Assembly (NCBI RefSeq): GCF_029760915.1
Contig: NZ_CP121685.1
Location: 2,629,001 to 2,693,000, forward strand
DNA length: 64,000 nucleotides
Source of the DNA: Olleya sp. YS
GTDB taxonomy: Bacteria; Bacteroidota; Bacteroidia; Flavobacteriales; Flavobacteriaceae
Direction: 5' to 3'
A model generated the notes under the pieces. The model did no database searches. It saw only the letters and a list, made by a program, of their open reading frames with translations, and was not told the DNA's origin. The position numbers and the translations under genes are program-made. This document shows positions 50,715-60,439 of the stretch, piece by piece; the first letter of the stretch is position 1, and the number at the start of each line of letters is the position of its first letter.

Positions 50715-51281
50715 TTAATAATCCATTTTAACTAATTCACCACTAAGTGTATAGTAAAAGCGAAAAGTGGTTCCACCATTTTCAGGTTTTAGGTTAATGG
50801 CGTATTCCATTTTTGAAGCATCACCATTTTTAGGAAATTTGACTAAAGCAGTATATAACTTAGGGTTTTCAATACTTTTTTCTTCCGTTAATTTTTTTGA
50901 AGACTGCTCAATTAATTGACCAACTGTAGTCAGATTTATATTATCGTCTAATTGAAACATAAAATCTTTAGCCTGTGTGCCATCAGGTACTTCTAGCATC
51001 ACTTCTGAACTTTGCGTCCAATTGTTTTGTAGTAAATTCCATTGTCCCATTTTCATGGTTTCTGGTGCGTCAGTAACAGTTAAAGACACGATGTTACCCA
51101 TACGGTCATCATGACTAATCATTATGTCTGTGTAATAGGCACTTTCTCCAAATTCACTTTTTAATTCGTTTTCAATGTTTGCAAATCCTTTGGCATTGGC
51201 TGGTTGATTGCTGGTTCCGCCTCCACATGATAAGATGGTCATGGTAATTACTGAGGCTAATAGTACTTTAAAGTGTTTCAT
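50715..51281 (-). CDS. Lipoprotein of unknown function
   Basis: 188 residues; lipobox ILSC (Cys19) followed by GGG and a flexible stretch. The mature region has alternating strands (IVSLTVTDAPETMKMGQWN, FRFYYTLSGELVKM). No family recognised. It lies upstream of the cadherin-like gene on the same strand with a 37-base gap, perhaps in one unit. Confidence 0.62.
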   Translation of the reverse strand: MKHFKVLLASVITMTILSCGGGTSNQPANAKGFANIENELKSEFGESAYYTDIMISHDDRMGNIVSLTVTDAPETMKMGQWNLLQNNWTQSSEVMLEVPDGTQAKDFMFQLDDNINLTTVGQLIEQSSKKLTEEKSIENPKLYTALVKFPKNGDASKMEYAINLKPENGGTTFRFYYTLSGELVKMDY

Positions 51282-51448
51282 AATATCTGTTTTATAGTAT
51301 CGTGTTAGTGTGTAGGTGATACTAATTTGAGATAAAACTAAGGTGTACTATCCTATTAATAAATAGCAAACCAATTTATGAGTCACTTGAAGAAATAAGT
51401 GTTGTATTTACGTCTATAAACGTATTTAGTGTTAAAATTTGGTTGTAA

Positions 51449-52186
51449 TTATTTTTTATTCCATGTAAAAAGACGCTTGACAAAACTTTCTTTTTTACGT
51501 GTAGATACTGGTATTTTAATACCATTTTTTAGATAAATAGTACCTGATTTATCGTACTTTTCAATATACTTTAGATTAACGATAAACGATTGATGCGGTC
51601 TTGTAAACGAGTGCTGATTGAGTTGCTCTTCAAATTCTTTTAAAGATTTTGATGCCAAATGCTTTTTTCCGTTACTTAAATAAAATGTTGTGTAACCTTT
51701 ATCAGATTCGCAATACATTAAATCTTTTAAATCTATAATCTGAAACGCGTCATGGAGCGATAGTATTAAGGTATCGTTATCATTATTTAATACTTGCTTT
51801 ACTGTTTTAATTTGTTGTTTTTGAGTGGCAATAGACAAGTTACCTATCTTCTCTAAAGCTATTGTAAGCTCGTCTACATCTACGGGTTTTAACAGATAAT
51901 CTACAGCTCCGATTTTTAAAGCTTGTAATGCATATTCTTCATAAGCCGTAATAAATATAACCTTAAAATTAAGATGTTCTGTTTGGTCTAGAAAGTCGAA
52001 ACCTGTACCATCAGTCAGATTAATATCTAAAAAAATCAAATCTGGTTTACAGGCATTAGCAACCACTACTGCATCTTTAACAGATTCGCATTCGCCAATA
52101 ATTTCAATATCTTTATCTATTAACTCTAATAAATTAATTAGACCTTTTCTAATATATTCTTTATCCTCTACTATTAACGATTTCAT
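51449..52186 (-). CDS. LytTR-family response regulator
   Basis: 245 residues. The receiver (about 1-118) has the acidic pocket (VEDKE), phospho-acceptor Asp54 (LIFLDINLTDG), Thr/Lys positions (FITAYEEY, LLKPVDVDE). The LytTR DNA-binding domain (about 140-243) has FQIIDLKDLMYCESDKGYT, RPHQSFIVNLKYI. It is four bases after the nearest TPR kinase, so it is probably the common regulator of the two tandem kinases. Its target genes are not visible. Confidence 0.9.
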   Translation of the reverse strand: MKSLIVEDKEYIRKGLINLLELIDKDIEIIGECESVKDAVVVANACKPDLIFLDINLTDGTGFDFLDQTEHLNFKVIFITAYEEYALQALKIGAVDYLLKPVDVDELTIALEKIGNLSIATQKQQIKTVKQVLNNDNDTLILSLHDAFQIIDLKDLMYCESDKGYTTFYLSNGKKHLASKSLKEFEEQLNQHSFTRPHQSFIVNLKYIEKYDKSGTIYLKNGIKIPVSTRKKESFVKRLFTWNKK

Positions 52187-52190
52187 TATA

Positions 52191-54377
52191 CTAAAATATT
52201 TTATGTGGAATTACTATAGTTACTATGGTCCCTTGCTGGTTATATTTTTTTCTATCTTCTATTTTAATAGAACCTCTCATTTTAAAGTGTTTTGATAACA
52301 ATTTTAATCGCTCTGAAGTTATCGTGGTTGCTAATGATTTTTTATCCTTCTCAGTAATATCATCTTGCTGATTAATACCAATACCATTATCCTCAATAGT
52401 ACAAATTAGTTCTTTGTTTATATATGATAGTTTTACATCTATTCTTTTATCTGTTTTTGGGTTTTTAAAAGCATGTTCTAACGCATTTTCTACAAAAGGT
52501 TGAATAAGCATTGGAGGCATCATAATTCTAGAAACATCAATATTATCAGCTATAAACACATTAAAATTGTAGTTTTGATTCTCTAAATTTTGAAGCGACA
52601 AATAGTTTTTTACAGCTTCTAACTCTTGGGATAATGACACCATTTTATCTCTAGAGTTTTCTAAAGTAGTACGCAATAGTTTTGAAAATTTAGACAAGAA
52701 ACTTACAGACTTTTTCGCTTCTTTATTTAAAATCATACCTTGTAGTACAGACAAAGAATTAAATATAAAATGTGGAGTCATTTGAGAAAGCAATAAACGC
52801 TGCTCTATGACTATGTTTTTATTTTTAGTTTGAATATTTTTAAATTTTTGATAGAAAATAATTGATCCCAATAAGATTGAAACTAAAAGAAAACCAATGA
52901 TAGCCCATAAATAATTTTGTTTGGATTTTTCCAAATCTTTATTTGTGGCAGTTAAAGTTTTTGTCAATGATAATTCTTTAATATGTGCTGAATCTAAAGC
53001 TTGTTTGTATTTGTATTCATACTCTAATTGAGTGATTTTCTCGATGTTTTCTTTGTTGAAAAGGCTGTCACTAACACGCTTGTAAGCTTCATGACTAGCT
53101 AGTGCTTTTTTATAATTTCCAATATTTTTGTAAACATCAAAAAGTAGATATTCTGCATTTATTTGATGGCTAAGTGAATTTAGTTTATCTGCTATTACTT
53201 TAGATTTTAAAGCATAGGACAACGCTTCTTTGTATTTTTTTTTGCTTAAAAATATATTTCCTAAGCCTCTATAAGCCTTAGATAAAGTGGATTGATTACC
53301 AGTTTTCAAACTTATAGCTTCAGATTTGCTATAACAATCAAACGCTGAATTTAATTTTTCTTGAGACAAATAGATATACCCTATATAATTTAAGGTAACC
53401 GCAACCATTTCCAAATCATTGATTTCCTCGCTTACTTCCAATGCTCTATTTAGAAAAGTATATGCACGATCATACTCTTTTTTACTGATGTATAAGGTTC
53501 CAATTCCAATATTTGTTCTACAAATACCACTCTTATTTTTATTTTTAATATTAATCTTTAAGGCACGATTATAATATTCTAAAGATTTATCTGGAAAACC
53601 TTCTCTTTCATAAATTACGCCTATGGTATTGAGGATGCTATACAAATCACCTGCTGAATCCCCATATTTTTCTTTAATAAATAAGGCTTTATTTAGGTAG
53701 TCTAAGGCTAACGGATAATTTCCTTGTCGTTTATAAAGATCTCCAATGCTGGCATAACACGAAGATATCATGTCCTTGTTATCTTGTACTTCGTATAATT
53801 TTAGAGCGTCCTTATAATGTTGTAATGATCTTGAATAGTTACCAAGTTTTAAATTAAGAAACCCCAAATTGTTAAAATCATCTGGACGATCTTTTTGCAC
53901 TCCAATCTCTTCTTTCAGTTTTATTGCTTTTTCTAAGTAATCAATTGATTTTGCATAATCTTTATTTTGACTTGACACTGTTACTAATAACGTGTAACAA
54001 TCTAAAATACCTTCTTTGAAATTAGCAGATTTATATAGTTGAAGCGCGTCTTTAAAATAATCAATACCGGCTTGCAAGTCACCTTGTTCTAATAGCAAAG
54101 ATCCTTTTATATATAACAACCTTGCTTCTCCTTTTTTGTAATCTATAGTTTTCAGAACAGTTTCTGCTTGATTCAGATATGTTTTTGCGACTTTAACGTC
54201 CTTTTTGTAGTACTTAAAAGCTAATTCATTTAAAAGATTTATTTGTAAAGTATCATTTTCTTTATGAATTTCTAATCTATTTTTAAGACTATCAATCTCT
54301 TTGTTTTGGGCTAAAGCTAAAACATAGAAAGACATGAAGCATATAAAAAAAAGAATGAATTTATTTATGGGTTTCAT
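52191..54377 (-). CDS. TPR sensor histidine kinase, LytS family (copy 1)
   Basis: 728 residues. Signal peptide (ends VLALAQ), about eight TPR units (30-440), a coiled coil, one membrane helix (about 487-507) and the His_kinase/HATPase module with MTPHFIFNSLSVLQGM (the phospho-acceptor His), PMLIQPFVENALEHAF and DNGIGI. The periplasmic TPRs suggest protein or peptide sensing. It is 16 bases after its tandem paralogue and four bases before the LytTR gene. Confidence 0.92.
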   Translation of the reverse strand: MKPINKFILFFICFMSFYVLALAQNKEIDSLKNRLEIHKENDTLQINLLNELAFKYYKKDVKVAKTYLNQAETVLKTIDYKKGEARLLYIKGSLLLEQGDLQAGIDYFKDALQLYKSANFKEGILDCYTLLVTVSSQNKDYAKSIDYLEKAIKLKEEIGVQKDRPDDFNNLGFLNLKLGNYSRSLQHYKDALKLYEVQDNKDMISSCYASIGDLYKRQGNYPLALDYLNKALFIKEKYGDSAGDLYSILNTIGVIYEREGFPDKSLEYYNRALKINIKNKNKSGICRTNIGIGTLYISKKEYDRAYTFLNRALEVSEEINDLEMVAVTLNYIGYIYLSQEKLNSAFDCYSKSEAISLKTGNQSTLSKAYRGLGNIFLSKKKYKEALSYALKSKVIADKLNSLSHQINAEYLLFDVYKNIGNYKKALASHEAYKRVSDSLFNKENIEKITQLEYEYKYKQALDSAHIKELSLTKTLTATNKDLEKSKQNYLWAIIGFLLVSILLGSIIFYQKFKNIQTKNKNIVIEQRLLLSQMTPHFIFNSLSVLQGMILNKEAKKSVSFLSKFSKLLRTTLENSRDKMVSLSQELEAVKNYLSLQNLENQNYNFNVFIADNIDVSRIMMPPMLIQPFVENALEHAFKNPKTDKRIDVKLSYINKELICTIEDNGIGINQQDDITEKDKKSLATTITSERLKLLSKHFKMRGSIKIEDRKKYNQQGTIVTIVIPHKIF

Positions 54378-54393
54378 TAAAACTGAGTCATTT

Positions 54394-56577
54394 TTAGCTT
54401 TCTGTTAGATAAGGAATAACTAAAGTAACTATTGTACCTTGTTCGTTATATTTTTTTCTATTTTCTATTTTAATAGAGCCTTCAGTTTTAAAATCTTTAG
54501 CCAACAATGCAAGACGCTCCGAGGTTATTGTGGTCGCTAATGATTTTTTATTCTGGTTTATAGTATTGCTATCTGTATTTATACCAACACCATTATCTGT
54601 TATTTTGCAAATTAATTTTTTGTCATGACAGGATAAATAAACATCAATTTTTTTATTCTCTTTTTTATCTCTAAAGGCGTGCTCTATAGCATTTTCAATA
54701 AAGGGTTGAATCAACATAGGCGGAATTTTTATAACCGAAGCATCGATACTATCATCGACCAATACTGAATAATTATAAGTATTATCTTCTAAGTTTTGTA
54801 ATGCCAAATAGTTATTTACTGCTTCTAACTCTTGAGATAATAAAACGGTTTTTTCTCTTGAATTTTCTAAAGTAATACGAAGTAATTTAGAAAATTTTGA
54901 TAGATATCCTACGGATTTTTTTTCTTCTTTACTTAAAATCATCCCTTGTAAAACTGACAATGAGTTAAAAATAAAATGAGGTGTCATTTGTGAACGTAAC
55001 AACTTTTGTTCGATAATTACATTTTGTGTTTTAGACTTAGCATGCTTTAGTTTTAAATAGAATATAATTGAACCTAAAAGTAAAGCAACAACTAAAAAAG
55101 TAATAACACCCAATAGTAAGCTACGTTGTGATTTTTCTAAATCTTGCGAGGTCGCTTTTACTGTTTTTGTAAGTTTTAATTCCCTTTGGTTTGCAGATTC
55201 TAATGCTTGTTTGTATTTGTAATCGTATTCTAGTTGTGTAATTTTTTCAATATTTTCTTTATTAAAAAGGCTATCACTTTGTGTTTTATAGTCTTTGAAT
55301 CGTTCTAAAGCGTCTTTGTAATTGTTTGTTTTCTCATATACTTTAGACAAATACAAATTAGCTTCTTTTTGAGTTACAGTTAATGATAGTTCATTTGCAA
55401 TTTCTTTTCCTTTAAGCAAATTGTCAATAGCCTTTTGATTGTCCCCTAAATGGTAATAGATTACTCCTAATTCGGTGTATGATCCAGCGATTCCGCTTTT
55501 ACTTCCCAAAGCCAAACTTACCTCTAGTGCTTTTTTGTAATTTTCTAAAGCAAGTTGAAAGTCTTCTTTTTCTAAGTATAATGCGCCTATACTATTATAA
55601 CAATTATGTAATCCTTCTTTACTGTTTATTGTATTGCATATTGATAATGCTTTATTGTAATAGTCTAGTGCTTTGTTGTACTGCTTTTTAGATCGATAAA
55701 CATACCCAATACCTATAAGACTTTTAGATTCTGATAGTTGGTTTCCCATTTCTTTATTTAGCTCATAACATTCCAAAAGATAGGGTAAGGCTTTATCATT
55801 CTCGTCAATACTAGAATACACTAAGCTAATGTTTAATAAAATTGCAGCACCAAAAATCTTATTTCCATTGTCTCGGTACCCTTCTAAACATTTTTGGTAA
55901 TAGGCTAAGGCTTCTGTATGTCTACCTTGTTGAGTATAGACAAGCGCAAGATTACTAATTGCGTTATAGATTTTGTCCTCTTCGTTTAAACTATTATATA
56001 TATCAATAGATTCTTTTAAAACCGCTTCGGCTTCAACAAATTTTCCTTGTGTATTGTATACAGCTCCAATATTTGATAAAATTGCAGCAACTCTATCTTG
56101 ATTATTTAAACTTTTTTCAAGTTGAATAGCTTTATTGTAATACAATATTGATTTTTTGTAATCCTCTAAGAAACGACTAATGTTTCCTATAAGATTGTAA
56201 CATTTTGCAATACCATTGGTATTATTGGTTGTAATCTCTAGACTTAGTGATTGATTGGCACTATTGGATGCACTTTCTAAATCTCCTTTTATTAAATAGT
56301 AATATCCTTTTTGATATAAACTTGTTGCTTCCCCTTTAGTAAAGCCTATGTGTTTTGCTAAAACACCTGCTTCATTTGCATATTTAATTAGTGAATCTTG
56401 ATTAATACCGTAATATGTTTGAGCAATTGTGTTTAAGATATTAACTCTAGTACTATCCATTGTTTTATGGATAGATAACTGATTTTTGAGACTATCAATT
56501 ACTTTATTTTGTGCTATAGTTGTACTAGAAATAATAAAACAACTAATAATAAAAAAAGATATTTTGAAGATTTTCAT
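54394..56577 (-). CDS. TPR sensor histidine kinase, LytS family (copy 2)
   Basis: 727 residues, same layout as the downstream copy: signal peptide (ends TTIAQ), TPR units (about 30-440), membrane helix (about 485-507), MTPHFIFNSLSVLQGM, PPMLIQPFIENAIEHAF, DNGVGI, then SLATTITSERLALLAKDF as in copy 1. The C-terminal kinase parts are far closer than the TPR parts, so the sensors have diverged. First gene of the three-gene operon; both kinases should feed the same LytTR regulator. Confidence 0.92.
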   Translation of the reverse strand: MKIFKISFFIISCFIISSTTIAQNKVIDSLKNQLSIHKTMDSTRVNILNTIAQTYYGINQDSLIKYANEAGVLAKHIGFTKGEATSLYQKGYYYLIKGDLESASNSANQSLSLEITTNNTNGIAKCYNLIGNISRFLEDYKKSILYYNKAIQLEKSLNNQDRVAAILSNIGAVYNTQGKFVEAEAVLKESIDIYNSLNEEDKIYNAISNLALVYTQQGRHTEALAYYQKCLEGYRDNGNKIFGAAILLNISLVYSSIDENDKALPYLLECYELNKEMGNQLSESKSLIGIGYVYRSKKQYNKALDYYNKALSICNTINSKEGLHNCYNSIGALYLEKEDFQLALENYKKALEVSLALGSKSGIAGSYTELGVIYYHLGDNQKAIDNLLKGKEIANELSLTVTQKEANLYLSKVYEKTNNYKDALERFKDYKTQSDSLFNKENIEKITQLEYDYKYKQALESANQRELKLTKTVKATSQDLEKSQRSLLLGVITFLVVALLLGSIIFYLKLKHAKSKTQNVIIEQKLLRSQMTPHFIFNSLSVLQGMILSKEEKKSVGYLSKFSKLLRITLENSREKTVLLSQELEAVNNYLALQNLEDNTYNYSVLVDDSIDASVIKIPPMLIQPFIENAIEHAFRDKKENKKIDVYLSCHDKKLICKITDNGVGINTDSNTINQNKKSLATTITSERLALLAKDFKTEGSIKIENRKKYNEQGTIVTLVIPYLTES

Positions 56578-56945
56578 AAAAAACTAAAGAATAATCTGCT
56601 AATTAACAATTTAATCAATAAAAAGAAGAAAAAATTAAAAAAAGAAATAAGTGATTTCATTTTTGAATACTTTCAGACTATAAGTGCCAGGATTAAATTC
56701 ATATTCGTTTGATACAGTTATTACTCCAGTATGTATTTAACAACCGCCAATTTACAACCCTAATTTATTTGAGTTTATATAAAATACAAGTATAAACACG
56801 TAATCCTTTTACATATTTATTGATTTGAAAATCAAGTATTTACACCTAATTCAATCATTAAATATTACCATAATTTTACCATGTTGTTAGTCAAAAACTA
56901 ATTAGACTGGTAACGTATTATTAATCTTTTTAAAATCTTTTTATT
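56578..56945. other. Gene-free 368-base divergent region
   Basis: Very A/T-rich; no convincing ORF, terminator or exact TAnnTTTG box was seen. It must hold the promoters of the TPR kinase operon (minus) and of the cytoplasmic protein at 56946 (plus). Confidence 0.4.
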
Positions 56946-57560
56946 ATGGAAAATTTAAGTACAGTATTTGCAAATCCAGCAGCTAAGAGCACTGGTGTAG
57001 CTACAGATGGCGTGTCAGTAAATGCTTATGGACAAGGACAATGCTCTGGTGTAACGTACACAGTACCTGCACATGGAGATATTAAGGTTGGGTTTACTTT
57101 AAAAATGCAATGTGTAACCCCTAAAAATGTAGATGCTTTAGATGCATTAATCAGAGGAATGCTTTCTGCTTCTAACCAGAAAAAGTACGATCAACTTACA
57201 GAAAAAAGTTCTAGTGGTGGTCGTGGTTTCTTTTTATGGTTTTCTGCAGGAGGAAGTAGAACTTCCTACAAACAAACCACACATATCATGGAATCTTATG
57301 GTTTAACAAGAGAACAACAAACCAAAATTATTGATGCTATGGTAAAAATGGCAAACGAAGTAAACACGTTTACTTACAAAGGAACGATTAACAATGACAA
57401 ATATGATTATTCAGTATCTGGTAGCTTATTTGGTATTGTTATGGATGCTACAATCCAAAAAGGAGAAAATCATGCTCAGTTACGCTTTTTAGCACCAAAT
57501 GTACATTTAGATGGTAATGATGGTGCTTCATCTTTACCTTCTGTTGGTAAGTTGTATTAA
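56946..57560 (+). CDS. Cytoplasmic protein of unknown function
   Basis: 204 residues, no signal peptide. The N terminus is rich in small residues (NLSTVFANPAAKSTGVATDG) and the middle has a Gly/Ser-rich aromatic patch (SSSGGRGFFLWFSAGGSR). A helical segment (LTREQQTKIIDAMVKMANEV) is followed by beta strands (YKGTINNDKYDYSVSGSLFG). No family recognised. Isolated between two divergent or convergent neighbours and closed by a strong terminator, so monocistronic. Confidence 0.6.
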   Translation: MENLSTVFANPAAKSTGVATDGVSVNAYGQGQCSGVTYTVPAHGDIKVGFTLKMQCVTPKNVDALDALIRGMLSASNQKKYDQLTEKSSSGGRGFFLWFSAGGSRTSYKQTTHIMESYGLTREQQTKIIDAMVKMANEVNTFTYKGTINNDKYDYSVSGSLFGIVMDATIQKGENHAQLRFLAPNVHLDGNDGASSLPSVGKLY

Positions 57561-57597
57561 GCTTTGGTAGATTCTCTAAACTAACAATTAATGGCAT

Positions 57598-57635
57598 AAG
57601 CGAAACATTTTATAATATGTTTCGCTTTTTTTTGT
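57598..57635 (+). terminator. Terminator after the 204-residue protein
   Basis: AAGCGAAACAT (57598-57608) and ATGTTTCGCTT (57617-57627), 8-base loop, long T-run. Confidence 0.85.
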
Positions 57636-58546
57636 TAGAAGCTTACTGTAATGAAGATATCATTAGAAAATAATTTCCTGCTACTATTAGTTGTATTTAA
57701 TATCAAGTTCTGGTCTTCAGCTCCTGCTATTGTGCTGGTAATAATGAATAAATTTTGATTTTTAATATCCCTTTTTAAAATAGTAAAATGTCCAAGTGAG
57801 GTAAATCTATAACCAATCTTTAAATCAAAAAAAGTGTTACACTCAATATTTAGTCCGACGTTAAATTGCCAATTAAAGGGTCTAAATCTGTTTGTCTCTT
57901 GGTGAAGGCGTCCTGGACCCAAAGTATTATCTTGACTTATAATGCTATTATTAGCTCTCATAATTAATAGTATATGGTTAATTTCTGACCTTAGTTTTAT
58001 AAACGACAAACCTAACCCAATACCAGTATCAAACGTAACTCTAGACCGATTTAGGTTACATTCAAGTAATTTATAATTTGCAACCACTTGTAATGCAGTA
58101 CTACTAATTTTTGACTGTTGATTAAACGTACCAAAGTTATACACTAAAACATCGTTTGCTGGCACGTACTTTTCTTGAACATATACCATAGATGATGCAT
58201 AGTCAAATCCGTTTCTAAAATGAGAAGCAAAACCTATAGAAAATCTTGGTTTTAAACTATAGAATAACTCTACACCCAAATAATTAGATGTAGTGAGTGT
58301 TTCATTATACACGCTAGTTTGATTATAAATTGTTTCTGATTGAATGTGAGTTGGAAAACTTGAAATATTCAAGCTATTGTTACCAGATATAGTAGGAAAT
58401 GAAAGACCGTATTCTACTTTAAAATTAAGATTAGAGATCCAATCGTTTTTAAAAGATTGAGCAGAAAGTGATAATACATAAAAATATAAAACACCAACTA
58501 TAACAGTTTTACTGTACTTGTTAGTTGCATTTTGAAGACAAAGCAT
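57635..58546 (-). CDS. Outer-membrane beta-barrel-like protein, unknown
   Basis: 303 residues. The N terminus has a signal-like stretch ending LSLSAQ; the start may be too far upstream. Alternating amphipathic strands with Tyr/Phe (KVEYGLSFPTIS, LGVELFYSLKPRFSIGFASHF, WQFNVGLNIECNTFFDLKIGYRF-like) and a final FITVSF ending in Phe suggest a beta-barrel. No named family. It lies 105 bases after the M19-type dipeptidase gene on the same strand. Confidence 0.65.
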   Translation of the reverse strand: MLCLQNATNKYSKTVIVGVLYFYVLSLSAQSFKNDWISNLNFKVEYGLSFPTISGNNSLNISSFPTHIQSETIYNQTSVYNETLTTSNYLGVELFYSLKPRFSIGFASHFRNGFDYASSMVYVQEKYVPANDVLVYNFGTFNQQSKISSTALQVVANYKLLECNLNRSRVTFDTGIGLGLSFIKLRSEINHILLIMRANNSIISQDNTLGPGRLHQETNRFRPFNWQFNVGLNIECNTFFDLKIGYRFTSLGHFTILKRDIKNQNLFIITSTIAGAEDQNLILNTTNSSRKLFSNDIFITVSF

Positions 58547-58650
58547 AAAGCGTTTTTTTGTAATGGTTATGACAGAAAATATATAACAATTACAGCTTTG
58601 ATTTACAAGTGTTTACACCTGATTTTTAAACGTTTGTATTCAATAATGTA

Positions 58651-60396
58651 TTAGCCATTTAAATATCCATCAGTAAAATACTTGCTTAAAAACACATCTA
58701 AATTATCCGAAAATACTTTGTCTGCAATCTCTTCTGGAGATAAACCAAGCATTAAATCTGTTAATTGATCTTCACTAAAAAAAGTACAAGAATTTTGATC
58801 TACAGATATTACTCTAAAGGTTTTCCAATAGGGTCTAAAATTTAAAGTAATGGCTTTTGCAACTCGATGTTTAAAGTCATCTAAGGTATTAGCAGTATTA
58901 AAATGATCAAAAGGATCGACAATACCATCGTTATCGGATCCTAAACAAATAGTTTTCCAGGCGTCAATTTCTGCAATTAAGTTGTTAGGGTTATTAGCAT
59001 TATGGTTTCTAATATTCTCCAAATTTATTTTAACGATATGAAACACATTGGTTAAAAACATCTGTGCATGCAATCGTTTTACAGATTCGTCTGGTTTAAA
59101 TTGTCGCGTTAGTCCTTTATATAATTTTTTAAACTTCCCTCCTGGCATTCTACCATCGTGCATACAAACACCTATAACACCATCGCTTTCAAAAATGTCA
59201 ATGATATCTTGATCAGTAATATTAATATCCCATCGACTAACATAAGATTTTTTGTCTAAGGTGTTAGTATCCTCACGTTGCGCAGCTTCATCCCGTGTTT
59301 TTATTCCATTTATGGCTGTATGACTACAAACTATTGGCACATGGTCTCCTGAAGCTTTTAACGACTTAATAATAGTTGCATAATCATCTCTAGATTGTAA
59401 TGACATGTGCTTAGTATCTATTAAAATACGACTACCATTGTCTCTTGCAAGTAAATGGTTTTTAATTATAGTTTTACCAAATGATGTAATTCCTAAATCT
59501 AATCCATTAGTCTGATTAAAAACATCTGCAAAACCTGGAATAGTTCGATTTTTAGAATCTGCAAAACTCTTAGCATGTCCAGAAATTAAATTATTAAAGT
59601 GATGTGAAAATGTGATAAAAAGTGGTGTGTAAGCAAACTGATTTTTATCTTTTAAATTAGCCACATTATTAATAAAACTGGCTTTAAGTGCTGCTTTATC
59701 TGTTGCGCTTAAACTATCTATTGTCTTGGCATTAAACAAATTTTCATTTTTATATTTTGCTAATGCGTGCATCCCTTCAATAGTAATTATTCCAGCTATA
59801 TTATTAGCATTAACGGTCTCTACATATTCCTGATAATTACTAACTAATCTAAACGTTGGCTTTTGAAACTTTACTTGATTTGGAGAACTACTTAAATGAC
59901 TGTCTTCTATGTATTTGTATTCTTTTACAAAGTCGTCATTAAAATAATCTATATACTCTGTATCGTAAATACTTTTTAAATATTCATTCACCCTTTCTCT
60001 AGAAAATCCAGTTAAAATTCGGATGATTTTATTATCAATATGACGCTTTAATTGGATACCAAACACACGACTTAATACAAAACGCTGTTTTACAGTAGCT
60101 TTATCAAAAGGTCTATCTGGCTTTAAAAATGGACGTTCTGGTGGATAAATAGCTAAAAACAATAACCGGTTGTCACCTTCAAAGCAATCTTCAAGATTAC
60201 TTTGTGTATAGGTTGCCATATCACGTACAAACAGGTTTATTGCCCATTTACGTGGACTAATACCAAGCCCAAAAAGACCTTTAAATAAGGCTTTTGTCGT
60301 CAGATTTTTTTTATAAGTCCAGATGTCTTTTATAGACGAATTATTGACTGGTTTTAATGATGGATGGCAATGTAAATCGCCTATTGGTTTTTTCAT
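58651..60396 (-). CDS. Membrane dipeptidase-like metal hydrolase (peptidase M19, divergent)
   Basis: 581 residues, longer than normal M19 enzymes. Metal-ligand motifs are visible in order: DLHCHPS (7-13), ITIEGMHAL (with Glu), IDTKHMS, VCSHTAING and GSDNDGI. A middle insertion (about 90-190) accounts for the length. No signal peptide, so it is cytoplasmic. Dipeptide or amide hydrolysis is expected, but the substrate is not clear. Neighbouring lipoprotein and toxin-like genes are on the same strand. Confidence 0.75.
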   Translation of the reverse strand: MKKPIGDLHCHPSLKPVNNSSIKDIWTYKKNLTTKALFKGLFGLGISPRKWAINLFVRDMATYTQSNLEDCFEGDNRLLFLAIYPPERPFLKPDRPFDKATVKQRFVLSRVFGIQLKRHIDNKIIRILTGFSRERVNEYLKSIYDTEYIDYFNDDFVKEYKYIEDSHLSSSPNQVKFQKPTFRLVSNYQEYVETVNANNIAGIITIEGMHALAKYKNENLFNAKTIDSLSATDKAALKASFINNVANLKDKNQFAYTPLFITFSHHFNNLISGHAKSFADSKNRTIPGFADVFNQTNGLDLGITSFGKTIIKNHLLARDNGSRILIDTKHMSLQSRDDYATIIKSLKASGDHVPIVCSHTAINGIKTRDEAAQREDTNTLDKKSYVSRWDINITDQDIIDIFESDGVIGVCMHDGRMPGGKFKKLYKGLTRQFKPDESVKRLHAQMFLTNVFHIVKINLENIRNHNANNPNNLIAEIDAWKTICLGSDNDGIVDPFDHFNTANTLDDFKHRVAKAITLNFRPYWKTFRVISVDQNSCTFFSEDQLTDLMLGLSPEEIADKVFSDNLDVFLSKYFTDGYLNG

Positions 60397-60439
60397 CTTA
60401 ATAGATATTTAATAGCAAAATTATAGACTATTATGATTT

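Noticed and set aside
56509-56712. A plus-strand ORF at the start of the TPR kinase operon
   Set aside because: It overlaps the signal-peptide codons of the kinase on the other strand and has Lys-rich low-complexity content typical of A-rich non-coding DNA.
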